Part shown: one piece after another, positions 29,957-39,222 of the stretch
How positions within the stretch are numbered: position 1 is the first letter of the stretch
Layout: every line of letters begins with the position of its first letter
DNA from: Halopseudomonas oceani
GTDB lineage: Bacteria > Pseudomonadota > Gammaproteobacteria > Pseudomonadales > Pseudomonadaceae
Length of the DNA: 64,000 nt
Assembly (NCBI RefSeq): GCF_002903165.1
Contig: NZ_PPSK01000004.1
Coordinates: 1-64,000, forward strand
Reading direction: 5' to 3'
Notes under the pieces: generated by a model
The model's input: only the letters and a program-made list of their open reading frames with translations
Told to the model about the DNA's origin: nothing
Databases searched by the model: none
Translations under genes and position numbers: made by a program

Positions 29957-30850
29957 CTACGCCAACCCCTCTGTACTCTCACGACACAACTCCAGCCAGC
30001 GCTCTACCCCTGCACTGCGGAACTTCTGCCGGTGCAGGGCGAAGTAAAAACGCCGATGAAAGTCGCGATGGGGAACGGGCAGCGGCACCAGCCGGCCGCG
30101 TTCAAACGCATCGACCAGGGTAATCTCTGACAGGCAGCCCACACCCAGCCCTGCTTCGACCGCCCGCTTGATCGCCTCTGTGTGCTGCAACTCCAGCTTG
30201 ATGTTCAACTCGGGCAACAGACCGTGCATCGCCCACTCGAAGTGCTGCCGGGTGCCAGAGCCCTGTTCACGGACAATCCAGGCAACGCTCAGCAAATCGT
30301 CGTCGGTCAGCCAGGGCTTGCCGGCCAGCGGGTGATCCGGCGCGCAGAACACCACCAGTTCGTCATCCCGCCAGTGAATCATCTCCAGATCCGGATGACG
30401 ACTCTCCCCTTCGATCAGCCCGAGATCCAGCTCGAAGTTTGCCACCTTGCGCACAATCGCTTCGGTGTTGGCGACCTCCAGTTCGACCCGCGCACCCGCC
30501 TGCTCGCCCATGTAACGAGCCATGATTTCAACCGCCAGATAGTTACCGATACTGAGCGTCGCACCAACCCGCAAATGGCCAAGCTCCTGATGCCGCGCCA
30601 GCGCGCTCTCCAGGCCACGTGCCTGCTCCAATAGCGCCTCGGCTCGGGGTCGAATGCTCTCGCCCAACTCGTTCAGCTGCAGGCGCTTGCCCACCCGGTC
30701 AAACAGCTGTACATCAAACTGGCTCTCCAAATCCTTCAACGCGCTGCTCGCCGCCGACTGCGACATCGACAGACTGGCCGCCGCGCGGGTGAGATTTTCA
30801 TGGAAGGCAGTGGCGAGAAAGACTTCAAGCTGGCGCAGGGTGTACTTCAT
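29957..30850 (-). CDS. finR: LysR family regulator FinR
   Basis: A 297-residue LysR regulator with N-terminal helix-turn-helix (LEVFLATAFHENLTRAAASL, then SMSQSAASSALKDLE) and effector domain. It is divergent from fpr with 101 bp between start codons; in P. putida and P. aeruginosa the regulator at this place is FinR, which activates fpr under superoxide stress. The gene name rests on this synteny and on overall sequence character. It probably binds the inverted repeat at 30863-30887. Confidence 0.88.
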   Translation of the reverse strand: MKYTLRQLEVFLATAFHENLTRAAASLSMSQSAASSALKDLESQFDVQLFDRVGKRLQLNELGESIRPRAEALLEQARGLESALARHQELGHLRVGATLSIGNYLAVEIMARYMGEQAGARVELEVANTEAIVRKVANFELDLGLIEGESRHPDLEMIHWRDDELVVFCAPDHPLAGKPWLTDDDLLSVAWIVREQGSGTRQHFEWAMHGLLPELNIKLELQHTEAIKRAVEAGLGVGCLSEITLVDAFERGRLVPLPVPHRDFHRRFYFALHRQKFRSAGVERWLELCRESTEGLA

Positions 30851-30862
30851 AATCGATTTTTC

Positions 30863-30917
30863 CGAATAGCCATATATGAATTATTCGTTTCACCGATAGA
30901 TTAACCCTGCGTAGACT
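30863..30917 (+). promoter_or_regulatory. Inverted repeat and promoter of fpr, probable FinR site
   Basis: CGAATA (30863-30868) and TATTCG (30882-30887) form a dyad with a 13-bp spacer, fitting a LysR-type operator. Directly downstream, TTCACC (30889-30894) and TAGACT (30912-30917) are 17 bp apart and can act as -35 and -10 for fpr, so the dyad would sit just upstream of the -35, an activator position. Confidence 0.5.
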
Positions 30918-30951
30918 CGCCGGCCAAGAGATATTCACTTCTGGAGGCGTC

Positions 30952-31725
30952 ATGTCAGGCTTCAACACCGAAAAAGTACTCAGCGTGCACCACTGGACAG
31001 ATACCCTGTTCAGCTTCAAGACCACCCGTGATCCTGGTTTCCGTTTCAAGAACGGGCACTTCATCATGATCGGTCTGGAAGTCGAAGGTCGCCCGCTGAT
31101 GCGCGCCTACAGCATCGCCAGCCCGAACCACGAAGACACGCTGGAGTTTTTCAGCATCAAAGTGCCCGACGGCCCACTGACCTCGCGCCTGCAGAACATT
31201 AACGAAGGCGATCAAATCATGATCAGCCGCAAGCCGACCGGCACGTTGGTACTGGATCATCTGATCCCCGGCCGTAACCTGTATTTGCTCAGCACCGGCA
31301 CTGGCCTCGCGCCGTTTATCAGCATCATCCAGGATCCGGAAACCTACGAGCAGTATGACAAGGTGATCCTGACCCACGGCTGCCGTAACGTCAGCGATCT
31401 GGCCTATCAGGAGCTGATCAACGACATCCTGCCGAACAATGAATACTTCGGTGATCTGGTACGCGAGAAGCTGATCTACTACCCGACGGTGACCCGCGAG
31501 CCCTTCCGCAATCAGGGTCGCCTGACCGACCTAATGAGCAACGGTAAGCTGTTCTCCGACATCGGCCTGCCACAGTTTGATCTGGAACAGGACCGCTTCA
31601 TGCTGTGCGGCAGCCCGAGCATGCTCAAGGACTGCTGCGAGATTCTCGACGCCAACGGTTTCAAGGAAGCACGCCACGGCGACCAAGGGCACTACGTTAT
31701 TGAGCGCGCCTTCGTCGAGAAATAA
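30952..31725 (+). CDS. fpr: Ferredoxin/flavodoxin-NADP(+) reductase
   Basis: FAD enzyme that moves electrons between NADPH and ferredoxin or flavodoxin, important in oxidative stress and iron-sulfur repair. The 257-residue bacterial type has the FAD-binding RAYSIASP (residues 51-58), the NADP-binding STGTGLAPF (about 111-119) and ends VEK. GGAGG is well placed before the ATG at 30952. Single gene, regulated by the divergent finR. Confidence 0.96.
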   Translation: MSGFNTEKVLSVHHWTDTLFSFKTTRDPGFRFKNGHFIMIGLEVEGRPLMRAYSIASPNHEDTLEFFSIKVPDGPLTSRLQNINEGDQIMISRKPTGTLVLDHLIPGRNLYLLSTGTGLAPFISIIQDPETYEQYDKVILTHGCRNVSDLAYQELINDILPNNEYFGDLVREKLIYYPTVTREPFRNQGRLTDLMSNGKLFSDIGLPQFDLEQDRFMLCGSPSMLKDCCEILDANGFKEARHGDQGHYVIERAFVEK

Positions 31726-31743
31726 AACGGACTGGCGTAACCA

Positions 31744-31775
31744 AAAGGCCCCGATGCTTGCGCATCGGGGCCTTT
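31744..31775. terminator. Bidirectional intrinsic terminator after fpr
   Basis: A perfect 14-bp stem AAAGGCCCCGATGC / GCATCGGGGCCTTT with a TTGC loop. It lies between the convergent fpr and the small membrane protein gene and can serve both. Confidence 0.85.
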
Positions 31776-31777
31776 GT

Positions 31778-31969
31778 CTAAGCCCTGCTACCGCGCGGGC
31801 CGGCAAAGAACCAGATAATCAACCCGAGCAACGGCAGGAACACCACCAGCAATACCCACAACAGCTTCATCCCCATCTCGGACCGACTCTGCAAAATATT
31901 GATGATGGCCCAGATATCCCCAATCAAAATCAGCAGCCCCAGCAGACCGCCACCTGTTCCCATATTCAT
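31778..31969 (-). CDS. Small PLDc_N domain membrane protein
   Basis: A 63-residue protein with two hydrophobic segments (GGLLGLLILIGDIWAIINIL and LLWVLLVVFLPLLGLIIWFF) ending FAGPRGSRA. The second segment with its P-x-x-G-x-I-x-W-F/Y pattern is the PLDc_N module, which precedes cardiolipin synthases but also occurs alone, as here. The ATG at 31969 has GGGGGAAGG upstream. Role unknown. Confidence 0.75.
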   Translation of the reverse strand: MNMGTGGGLLGLLILIGDIWAIINILQSRSEMGMKLLWVLLVVFLPLLGLIIWFFAGPRGSRA

Positions 31970-32023
31970 TGCCTTCCCCCTTGGCGTTGGTGTGTCCAAC
32001 ACACTATAGAACATACAGGAAAA

Positions 32024-32494
32024 TCAGATATCCAACGGTAGCAAACCAGCCAGCGCTGGCGCCTCCAGTGGATGATAGATCAGGGCAGACTCATCGGCGG
32101 CGCTGTCTTTCCAGCAGCAGGCAACTCCAGCAGCAGGCAAAATGCACTGTTCCAGTCCGTGGGGTAGCCGGATGCAATCGCCTGCGCGCAACGCAACCAC
32201 CAGCGCCCAGTCAGCTCTGCCAAGACATAGCCGCAGCTGCCCGGCCAGCACCTGCCGTTCAACAGCACCACAACTGAAAATATTGTCTTCAGTCAGTTGC
32301 TCTTCGACCTGCTGATAGGCAGGCAATCCGTGCGCGTCATGAGTACGACTGGCAACGGCAGCGGAGGCCTCGACAGCATCTGTGGCTAACGATAACCCCA
32401 GCGCGTCCAACGCGCGCCGAATGTCCTCGACATGGGTCAGGACCCGTCGCGGGCAACGCAGATCGCTGCTCTCATAGACCGCCAGTATGCTCAT
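32024..32494 (-). CDS. Acireductone-dioxygenase-like cupin without metal ligands
   Basis: A 156-residue protein. Its start (LAVYESSD, then PRRVLTHVEDIRRALDALGL) is very like acireductone dioxygenase (ARD), and the spacing of the following beta strands fits a cupin, but the ARD metal motif HxHxxxxE is replaced by a stretch around NIFSCGAVERQ and the last His is missing (PHGLEQC in place of PAGTPHW). It is therefore probably not a dioxygenase. The ATG at 32494 has a GGGGGA ribosome site and is 13 bp after the MFS gene, so it belongs to the aroC operon. Family call from motif comparison by eye. Confidence 0.55.
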   Translation of the reverse strand: MSILAVYESSDLRCPRRVLTHVEDIRRALDALGLSLATDAVEASAAVASRTHDAHGLPAYQQVEEQLTEDNIFSCGAVERQVLAGQLRLCLGRADWALVVALRAGDCIRLPHGLEQCILPAAGVACCWKDSAADESALIYHPLEAPALAGLLPLDI

Positions 32495-32507
32495 CAATCC
32501 CCCGTGT

Positions 32508-33668
32508 TCAGTCGTCTTCGCGCAGTCGCAAAGCAAGAATCAGCGCAGCGGAAAATGCCGACGCTGCCGCCACAGCGAAGGTCAGCGCCGGTCCGAGCTC
32601 CTGCCAGACATAGCCGGAATAGAGCGCACCTAGAGCACCGCCAACCCCGGCAAGCGTCGCATAAAGCGCCTGCCCCTGTCCCTGATACTTTTCGCCAAAT
32701 CGCTGCTGAACAAAGTGAATGGCGGCCACATGGAAGGCGCCAAAGGTAGCCGCGTGCAGCACCTGCGCAAATATCAGCACAGACAAATAATCAGCCAACG
32801 TGCCGAGCAGCAGCCAGCGCAACGACGCAATCAGAAAACTCGCAACCAGTAGCCTGCGCAAACTGAATACGGCTAGCACCCTGCGCATGACCAGAAACAG
32901 CACTATCTCTGCCACCACCCCAAGCGCCCAGAGCGCACCGATGAGCCCGCGCCCATAACCCAGCGCTTCCAGATGAATACTCAGGAAGGTGTAGTACGGC
33001 CCATGCGACAGCTGCATCAGCGCCACACAAAGGAAGAACGCCGGCACGCCCGGCCGCCACAGCCGTTGCAGGAAACCGTCGGCGTGCTCCTGCGTGGCAG
33101 CGACGTGCTGCGGTGGCGACGGCACCAAGGCGCTGCACAGACTGATCAGCAACATGATGCCGAGCATGGCCATCGGGTAAACACCCATCCCCTCGCGCTG
33201 CAGCAGCAAGCCCAGCAGCACCACGGTGAGAATGAAGCCAACCGACCCCCAAAGACGAAGCTGGCTGTAGCGGGAAGATTGGCTGCCCAGGTGGGCCAGC
33301 GTAATGGCTTCGAACTGCGGCAGCACGGCATGCCAGAAGAAACTGTGCAGTGCCATGATCGCCGCCAGCCACCAGTAGTCCTGGCGCCAGAAGATACCGG
33401 CAAAGGTCAGCGCAGTGAGCAGCGCGCCCACCCGCACAATCAGCAATCGCTGGCCGGTCGCATCGCCCAGCCAACCCCAGAGGTTGGGTGCAACGCAGCG
33501 CATCAGCATCGGGATCGCGACCAGCTCGCCAATACGCGCGGGTTCAAAGCCTAGGGATTCGAAATACAGCGAGAGAAAGGGCGCTACTCCGCCCAGCAGG
33601 GCGAAATAGGCGAAGTAGAAGCCGGACAGCCGCCAGTACGGCAGAGGTGAACCTGCAACCGCGCTCAC
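32508..33668 (-). CDS. MFS transporter (HcaT/LacY-like MFS_1 group)
   Basis: A 386-residue protein with about twelve hydrophobic helices, beginning YWRLSGFYFAYFALLGGVAP and containing the signature RLWGSVGFILTV in helix 5, as in the PPP/HcaT-type permeases. It starts with GTG at 33668, 16 bp after aroC, an arrangement also seen in P. aeruginosa (PA1681-PA1682). Substrate unknown; the co-transcription with aroC does not define it. Confidence 0.88.
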   Translation of the reverse strand: MSAVAGSPLPYWRLSGFYFAYFALLGGVAPFLSLYFESLGFEPARIGELVAIPMLMRCVAPNLWGWLGDATGQRLLIVRVGALLTALTFAGIFWRQDYWWLAAIMALHSFFWHAVLPQFEAITLAHLGSQSSRYSQLRLWGSVGFILTVVLLGLLLQREGMGVYPMAMLGIMLLISLCSALVPSPPQHVAATQEHADGFLQRLWRPGVPAFFLCVALMQLSHGPYYTFLSIHLEALGYGRGLIGALWALGVVAEIVLFLVMRRVLAVFSLRRLLVASFLIASLRWLLLGTLADYLSVLIFAQVLHAATFGAFHVAAIHFVQQRFGEKYQGQGQALYATLAGVGGALGALYSGYVWQELGPALTFAVAAASAFSAALILALRLREDD

Positions 33669-33684
33669 GGCTGACCGTGCCGAC

Positions 33685-34776
33685 TCAAAGCTGACCCAGT
33701 ACCGGGGTCGTCACCTTCACATCGGCGTTCTGAGCTCGGTGGCGCAGCAGGTGATCCATCAGCACCAGCGCCATCATCGCCTCGGCGATGGGAGTCGCGC
33801 GGATGCCAACGCAGGGGTCATGACGGCCCTTGGTAATCACGTCCACCGGCTGACCATTTACGTCGATCGAGCGGCCAGGCGTGGTGATGCTGGAGGTCGG
33901 TTTCAGTGCCAGGCTCGCGACAATCGGCTGACCGGAAGAGATACCGCCGAGCACGCCGCCCGCCTGATTGCTGAGGAAGCCTTCCGGGGTCAGCTCATCG
34001 CGGTGCTCGGTGCCGCGCTGGGCCACCGAGGCAAAACCGGCGCCAATTTCGACGCCCTTGACCGCATTGATGCTCATCAACGCATAGGCCAGCTCCGCGT
34101 CCAGACGGTCGAAGATCGGCTCGCCCAGCCCCGGCGGCACGCCTTCGGCTACGACAGTAATCTTGGCACCGACCGAATCCTGATCACGGCGCAACTGATC
34201 CATGTAGGCTTCCAGTTCGGGAATCTTGTCCGGGTCAGCGCTGAAGAATGCGTTGTCGTTAACGCCGTCCCAGCTCTTGAATGGAATCTCGATCGGGCCC
34301 AACTGGCTCATGTAACCGCGAATCTGAATCCCCAGAGTCGCCAGATACTTCTTGGCAATCGCACCGGCGGCGACACGCATCGCCGTTTCGCGGGCGGAAG
34401 AACGGCCACCGCCACGGTAATCGCGCAGACCGTATTTGTGGTGATAGGTGTAATCAGCGTGGGCCGGACGGAACAGGTCCTTAATCGCCGAGTAGTCCTT
34501 GGACTTCTGATCGGTGTTGCGAATCAACAGACCAATCGGGCAGCCGGTGGTCACGCCCTCAAACACACCGGACAGGATCTCGACCTCATCGGGCTCCTGA
34601 CGCTGGGTGGTGTGACGACTGGTGCCAGGCTTGCGGCGGTCCAGATCGCGCTGCAGGTCTTCGCTCGACAATGGCAGGCCTGGAGGGCAACCATCCACAA
34701 TGGCGACCAGCGCCGGACCGTGGCTTTCGCCAGCCGTGGTAACAGTGAAAAGAGTACCAAGCGTGTTTCCAGACAT
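33685..34776 (-). CDS. aroC: Chorismate synthase
   Basis: Makes chorismate from 5-enolpyruvylshikimate 3-phosphate with reduced FMN, the last shikimate pathway step. The 363-residue protein shows [14 protein letters not shown] near the start, [19 protein letters not shown] in the middle and [10 protein letters not shown] near the end, all family signatures. First gene of the operon with the MFS transporter and the cupin. Confidence 0.97.
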   Translation of the reverse strand: MSGNTLGTLFTVTTAGESHGPALVAIVDGCPPGLPLSSEDLQRDLDRRKPGTSRHTTQRQEPDEVEILSGVFEGVTTGCPIGLLIRNTDQKSKDYSAIKDLFRPAHADYTYHHKYGLRDYRGGGRSSARETAMRVAAGAIAKKYLATLGIQIRGYMSQLGPIEIPFKSWDGVNDNAFFSADPDKIPELEAYMDQLRRDQDSVGAKITVVAEGVPPGLGEPIFDRLDAELAYALMSINAVKGVEIGAGFASVAQRGTEHRDELTPEGFLSNQAGGVLGGISSGQPIVASLALKPTSSITTPGRSIDVNGQPVDVITKGRHDPCVGIRATPIAEAMMALVLMDHLLRHRAQNADVKVTTPVLGQL

Positions 34777-34982
34777 ACCAAGAACCTGAGCTGAACATGG
34801 GCAGTGCGGCAGTATACCCGCTGGCCGATAGCGGTGACAGTCTGAAGTCTGCCCGTTAGGCTTAGGGCCTGTTGCCGTCTGGTTCGCCCGCCTGTTGCTG
34901 CTGTAAAGCCGCCAATCACGGAGGGAGAAACGTGGTCATTCCAGATGAGCGACATCCTCCCATTTTTCACCGGAGCCACCCG

Positions 34983-35756
34983 ATGAGCGAGCTGTTGCCG
35001 CTGCTGCTGCCCGAGAACCTTGCCCCGCACTGGGCGTTGCTGCTGATTCTGGCAGCCGCCCTCACCTCAGCCATCACTGCGGCAATGGGCGCCGGTGGTG
35101 GCGTGATGTTGCTGGCAATCATGGCGCTGGTCATGCCGGCAGCCGCGATTATTCCGGTGCACGGTATGGTCCAGCTAGGCTCCAACGCGAACCGCGCCCT
35201 GATGACCTGGCGCCACATCAACTGGCGGGTAATCGCCTGGTTCGCTCCCGGCGTCATTCTCGGCGCCTTTGCTGCCAGCCTGCTGCTGGTACGTTTGCCA
35301 CTGGCCGTGGTGCAGCTCAGCATTGCGCTATTCATCATTGTTCTGTGCTGGGGCCCAGCGATCCCAAAGGTCGCCACCGGCCCGATTGGCACCCTGCTAG
35401 CCTCAACTGCCACCAGTTTTCTCAGCCTGTTTGTTGGCGCAACCGGTCCGCTGGTAGCAGCCTTTATCAAGCAGCAACAGGCGCACCAGCGGCTACAGAC
35501 CGTTGCCAACTTTGCCGCCGCAATGACCTTGCAGCACTTGCCCAAGGCATTCGCCTTCAGCGCTGCTGGGTTCATCTTTCGTGAATGGCTAGCCCTGATT
35601 GCAGCAATGATTGCCGCCGGAGCAGTAGGCACCTGGCTCGGCCTGCACCTGCTCAAGCGCATGAGCGATCACCACTTCAGCCGCCTTTTTAACATCGTGC
35701 TTACACTGCTCGCCGCTCGACTGGCCTGGGAGGCCGTGCGCAACTGGCTAGCATGA
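34983..35756 (+). CDS. TauE/SafE family membrane permease
   Basis: A 257-residue inner membrane protein with about eight helices and the family motifs GAGGGVMLL near residue 35 and GATGPLVAAFI near residue 155. Members export sulfite, sulfoacetate or other anions; substrate here is unknown. The start at 34983 follows CGGAG; the open frame from 34872 is not hydrophobic and has no ribosome site. Single gene, divergent from aroC. Confidence 0.88.
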   Translation: MSELLPLLLPENLAPHWALLLILAAALTSAITAAMGAGGGVMLLAIMALVMPAAAIIPVHGMVQLGSNANRALMTWRHINWRVIAWFAPGVILGAFAASLLLVRLPLAVVQLSIALFIIVLCWGPAIPKVATGPIGTLLASTATSFLSLFVGATGPLVAAFIKQQQAHQRLQTVANFAAAMTLQHLPKAFAFSAAGFIFREWLALIAAMIAAGAVGTWLGLHLLKRMSDHHFSRLFNIVLTLLAARLAWEAVRNWLA

Positions 35757-35856
35757 CCAAACGAAAAGCGCGATTGCATTGCAGAAAAAACGCAAATAGC
35801 CGATAAAACAGAGGAGTCATGCATCACCTTGTATCCGCAGTATCCAGGACCATCGA

Positions 35857-36636
35857 ATGAGCCCGACCGACACGCTGGACGACATCCCAGAGACGGAGCA
35901 GACCGCCCCGAAGGATCCGTTCGCCCGCGCCAAGCCATCGGACTCTTACTGGGTCCAGTTGAAACCGATCTTCAAGGCCCGCGTGCTGGTGCATCCCGAG
36001 CGCCTTGCCCAGATCGCCGTAACCCAGGAAAGCATCGCTTCACTGGAATTGCTGCGCCTGCAAGTGCGTTTTGAGGGTGAGCCACTGCCGGAGGCAGGCA
36101 ACCGCGTGGAAGTACTGGTCGATCACAAGCGCAAGCGTGTGCGCTTCGGCCCGGTGGATGGCGTGCAGATCGTGCCTGCCCAGCGTGGCCTTGGCACCTT
36201 CATGCTGGCCCAGCTAATTCACTGGTGTCAGCGCTACTGCGGAGACTATGCCGTCACGCCCATCACCCTGCACAGCAGCGCCTCCCCAACTGAGGACGCC
36301 CGTACCGCACGCGATGCCATTCTCAACCGTGCCGGCTTCAACATCACTCCCATTGACGGCGAGGCGGGTGCTGCCCTGGCCCAGGCCAATCGGGTAAACG
36401 ACCTGATCGGCAGCTGGAATACTGAGCGCATTCAGCCGCTGCAAATCAACACCCTACTGGCTCAGCTACGCGAAAACGAAACCCTGAACCAGAAGCAGGA
36501 AACCCGCATCAATCAGCTACAAGCGGCCATCGCCAGCTACAAGCGTTCGGACCTGGGCAACCGTTTTGCCATCGGCTGCCTGATTGCCTTTTCGATTTTT
36601 CAGGCGCTGATGCTGCTGTGGGTGGTCCTGCGCTGA
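35857..36636 (+). CDS. GNAT-like protein with coiled coil and C-terminal transmembrane anchor
   Basis: Conserved protein of unknown function, 259 residues. An N-terminal part (about 30-190) resembles the acetyltransferase fold: the segment AQRGLGTFMLAQLIHWCQRY has the Q/R-x-x-G-x-G/A turn and following helix that bind acetyl-CoA in GNAT proteins, and RDAILNRAGFNI looks like the last helix-strand. A Gln/Glu-rich coiled coil (about 195-230) leads to one C-terminal transmembrane helix (FAIGCLIAFSIFQALMLLWVV). AGGA is 9-10 nt before the ATG. Convergent with prmB. Confidence 0.6.
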   Translation: MSPTDTLDDIPETEQTAPKDPFARAKPSDSYWVQLKPIFKARVLVHPERLAQIAVTQESIASLELLRLQVRFEGEPLPEAGNRVEVLVDHKRKRVRFGPVDGVQIVPAQRGLGTFMLAQLIHWCQRYCGDYAVTPITLHSSASPTEDARTARDAILNRAGFNITPIDGEAGAALAQANRVNDLIGSWNTERIQPLQINTLLAQLRENETLNQKQETRINQLQAAIASYKRSDLGNRFAIGCLIAFSIFQALMLLWVVLR

Positions 36637-36643
36637 GCGGAAA

Positions 36644-36661
36644 CGCAGATGAAGATCTGCG
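36644..36661. other. Small hairpin between convergent genes
   Basis: A 7-bp stem CGCAGAT / ATCTGCG with a GAAG loop lies between the GNAT-like gene and prmB. Without a U-run it is only a candidate terminator. Confidence 0.3.
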
Positions 36662-36692
36662 CAGCGAGCGCCGCGCAGAGATAGCCAAAACC

Positions 36693-37604
36693 TTAGAGAC
36701 TCTCGGCAAACAGTGACTGAAAGTGGCGGCACTGTTCCGCACTCAGCACAAACACACCGTGCCCTCCGTGACGGAACTTGACCCACTCAAAGTCCACCTC
36801 GGGCCACTCGGCCATCACGTGCACCATGCTGTTACCAACCTCAATAACCAGCACACCGTCCTCAGTCAGGTAGTCCGCCGCTTCCGCCAGCATCCTGCGC
36901 ACCAGGTCCAGCCCGTCTTCACCGGCGGCCAAGCCCATTTCCGGCTCGTGGCGGTATTCGTCCGGCAGCGAGTCCATATCCTCGGCATCCACATAGGGCG
37001 GATTGCTGACGATCAGATCAAAGCGCTCACCAGCCAACCCATCAAAGCCGTCAGACCAGCGCGCTTCTACCCGCTCGCCCAAGTCGTGCATCTCGATATT
37101 CTGCTCAGCTACCGCCAGCGCATCAGACGACAGGTCCGCCAGCACTACCTCAGCCTCCGGGAAGGTGTAAGCACAGGCAATGCCAATACATCCGCTGCCG
37201 GTACACAGGTCAAGAATGCGCTCCGGATCGCGCTCCAGCCAGGGTTCAAAGCGCCCTTCAATCAGCTCCGCGATCGGCGAGCGTGGCACCAGCACTCGAT
37301 CATCTACCACAAAGTCGAGCCCGGCAAAGCGTGCATGGCCTGTCAGATAGGCCGCCGGCATTCGCAGACGGATACGCTCCTCAAGCAACGCAACTACGGC
37401 ATCGCGCTCCTCATGAGTCACCCGGCACTGCATGTAATCCAGCGGGGTTTCCCAGGGCAGGTAGAGTGCGTGCAAGACCAGCAGCCGCGACTCATCCCAG
37501 GCGTTGTCGGTGCCGTGGCCAAAAAACAGCTCAGCCTGATGGAAGCGGCTCACGCCCCAGCGGACGAGATCCTGAATGCTCTGCAACGCAGCGTGTTCGC
37601 TCAT
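36693..37604 (-). CDS. prmB: Ribosomal protein uL3 N5-glutamine methyltransferase
   Basis: SAM-dependent enzyme that methylates a glutamine of ribosomal protein L3. The 303-residue protein has the HemK/Prm N-terminal helical domain, the SAM motif [14 protein letters not shown] and the catalytic NPPY motif ([12 protein letters not shown]). [18 protein letters not shown] is typical of PrmB rather than PrmC. It is near aroC as in P. aeruginosa, but two plus-strand genes separate them here. Confidence 0.94.
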   Translation of the reverse strand: MSEHAALQSIQDLVRWGVSRFHQAELFFGHGTDNAWDESRLLVLHALYLPWETPLDYMQCRVTHEERDAVVALLEERIRLRMPAAYLTGHARFAGLDFVVDDRVLVPRSPIAELIEGRFEPWLERDPERILDLCTGSGCIGIACAYTFPEAEVVLADLSSDALAVAEQNIEMHDLGERVEARWSDGFDGLAGERFDLIVSNPPYVDAEDMDSLPDEYRHEPEMGLAAGEDGLDLVRRMLAEAADYLTEDGVLVIEVGNSMVHVMAEWPEVDFEWVKFRHGGHGVFVLSAEQCRHFQSLFAESL

Positions 37605-37843
37605 GGGTCAATCCTTGTTCTGTTCAAGCCGCCATTCTACCCTGCCCTGCGCCAGCGACCAGCAGGCTATAAAAAAACCTTAACCTACCAGCGAAAAACG
37701 CAGGAGGATGACACCGCGCCAAATACAGCAGAGATGGATGATCGGCGCCGCACTGGCGTCGTTTTTTGCCGGGATCACAACGCAGTTGGTATTTCACCGG
37801 TCAGCTGCTGTTAAACTCCGTTCTTTGCCTAACGAATAGCAGC

Positions 37844-38416
37844 ATGACACAGGACTCTTTCTCCGACGACGATCTCGACCTGTTCCGTCAGGCCGTCAAG
37901 GGCGCCAGGCCCATCAAGCATCAGCAGGCCGATGTCGGCAAGGCGCGTCGTGACCGAGCAAACATCGCCGCCAGTCGCCAGCGCGCTACCGTCAAGCAGA
38001 ACGAGGTGGTGGTCGACGGCTTGTCCGATCAGTTTGTCATCGACGTGGACCCCGAACAGGAACTGGCCTGGGCTGCAAACGGTGTTCAGGAATCCCAGCT
38101 GCGCAAGCTGAAACAGGCGCATATCCCTTTCGATGGCTCAATCGATCTACACGGCCTGACCATCGAGCGCGCACGCGAACAGCTTTGGGCGTTTCTCGCC
38201 GAAGCGGTTAAACATGAAATTCGTTGTGTACGCGTGACCCACGGCAAGGCCCGCCGCCTGGACGGGCGCAAGCCCATGATGAAAAGCCACGTGAACACCT
38301 GGCTACGCCAGCACGACAGCGTCCTCGCATTCACCTCGTGCATCCCACGCCACGGCGGCACAGGCTCGGTCTATGTATTGCTGCGCCGAACCATGCTTGA
38401 AGGAAGGGACGACTGA
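37844..38416 (+). CDS. Smr domain protein (SmrA/SmrB family)
   Basis: A 190-residue protein with an acidic N-terminus (FSDDDLDLFRQAVKG), a basic linker and a C-terminal Smr domain: IDLHGLTIERAREQL (about 103-117), VTHGKARRLDG and GGTGSVYVLLRR. Smr domains act as nucleases; SmrB of E. coli cleaves mRNA at collided ribosomes. The length and N-terminal form suit the SmrA/YdaL group equally well, so no gene symbol is given. The ATG at 37844 is used because the upstream frame runs through the promoter region. Confidence 0.87.
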   Translation: MTQDSFSDDDLDLFRQAVKGARPIKHQQADVGKARRDRANIAASRQRATVKQNEVVVDGLSDQFVIDVDPEQELAWAANGVQESQLRKLKQAHIPFDGSIDLHGLTIERAREQLWAFLAEAVKHEIRCVRVTHGKARRLDGRKPMMKSHVNTWLRQHDSVLAFTSCIPRHGGTGSVYVLLRRTMLEGRDD

Positions 38417-38496
38417 CAAGCAGCTGCAAGCTGCAAGCAAAGGTGCGGTGGGGTTTAGCCTGGCAAGCGTTTCCTTGGCAGCTGACCGCGTTGCAG

Positions 38497-38525
38497 GGTG
38501 GACACGCCCTCAGAAGGTGTCCACC
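38497..38525. other. Hairpin between convergent smr and nitroreductase genes
   Basis: A 9-bp stem GGTGGACAC / GTGTCCACC with an 11-nt loop. It lies between two convergent stop codons and may terminate either transcript, although no U-run follows. The gap just before it also contains two tandem GCTGCAA units (near 38422-38438). Confidence 0.4.
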
Positions 38526-38544
38526 GTCATCGTTCACACCAAGA

Positions 38545-39222
38545 CTACTCTACAAAGCCGACAAAACGCGCTACATCCGTCACTTCGCGCCGACGCGACA
38601 CCACTGCATTGGCCGGAAAACTCTCATCCGGATAACCCATCGCCACACAGATGATGATCACCTGATCATCCGGAATGCCTGCATGCTCGCGCACCACCGG
38701 CGAGTGCATGATGCCCTGACTGTTCACCACACATCCAAGACCACGCGACCAGGCCGCGTTGACCAGGCCGTTCACCAGCGCGCCGCAATCAAACTGAGCG
38801 ATATCACCCTCGCGCAGTTGACGGTCGTAGGTCACGACGATGGATACCGGCGCATCAAACTGGCGAAAGCCACGCAGCACCCAGTCCTGACGCTTCTCCT
38901 TGTCATCGCGAGCGATCCCCATGGCTTCGAACAACTGCACGGCAATCTCGACCTGACGGTGACGGTGCTGGCCTTCATAGCTACCCGAATCGCGGGTTTC
39001 CTTTGAGGGCTTCACGCCGGTAATCATCCGTTCGGTATTCTCGGCCCGAATGCAATCAAGTGGCTCACCGGTCAGCACATGCAGATGCCAGGGCTGGGAG
39101 TTCATCGATGATGGCGCCCGTGTCGCCAAGCCAATCACCTCTTCCAGCACCTTGCGCGGAACCGGCTCGGATTTAAACGCCCGGATACTGCGCCGACCCA
39201 GCACCACATCATCGTAATTCAT
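38545..39222 (-). CDS. Nitroreductase family protein
   Basis: FMN-dependent NAD(P)H oxidoreductase of 225 residues. It has the N-terminal RRSIRAFKSEPVP motif that binds FMN phosphate, RAPSSMNSQPWHLHVL, and the C-terminal VAMGYPDESFPAN, all typical of the NfsA/FRP superfamily of nitroreductases. ATG at 39222 has GGGAG upstream. Physiological substrate unknown. Single gene. Confidence 0.9.
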   Translation of the reverse strand: MNYDDVVLGRRSIRAFKSEPVPRKVLEEVIGLATRAPSSMNSQPWHLHVLTGEPLDCIRAENTERMITGVKPSKETRDSGSYEGQHRHRQVEIAVQLFEAMGIARDDKEKRQDWVLRGFRQFDAPVSIVVTYDRQLREGDIAQFDCGALVNGLVNAAWSRGLGCVVNSQGIMHSPVVREHAGIPDDQVIIICVAMGYPDESFPANAVVSRRREVTDVARFVGFVE

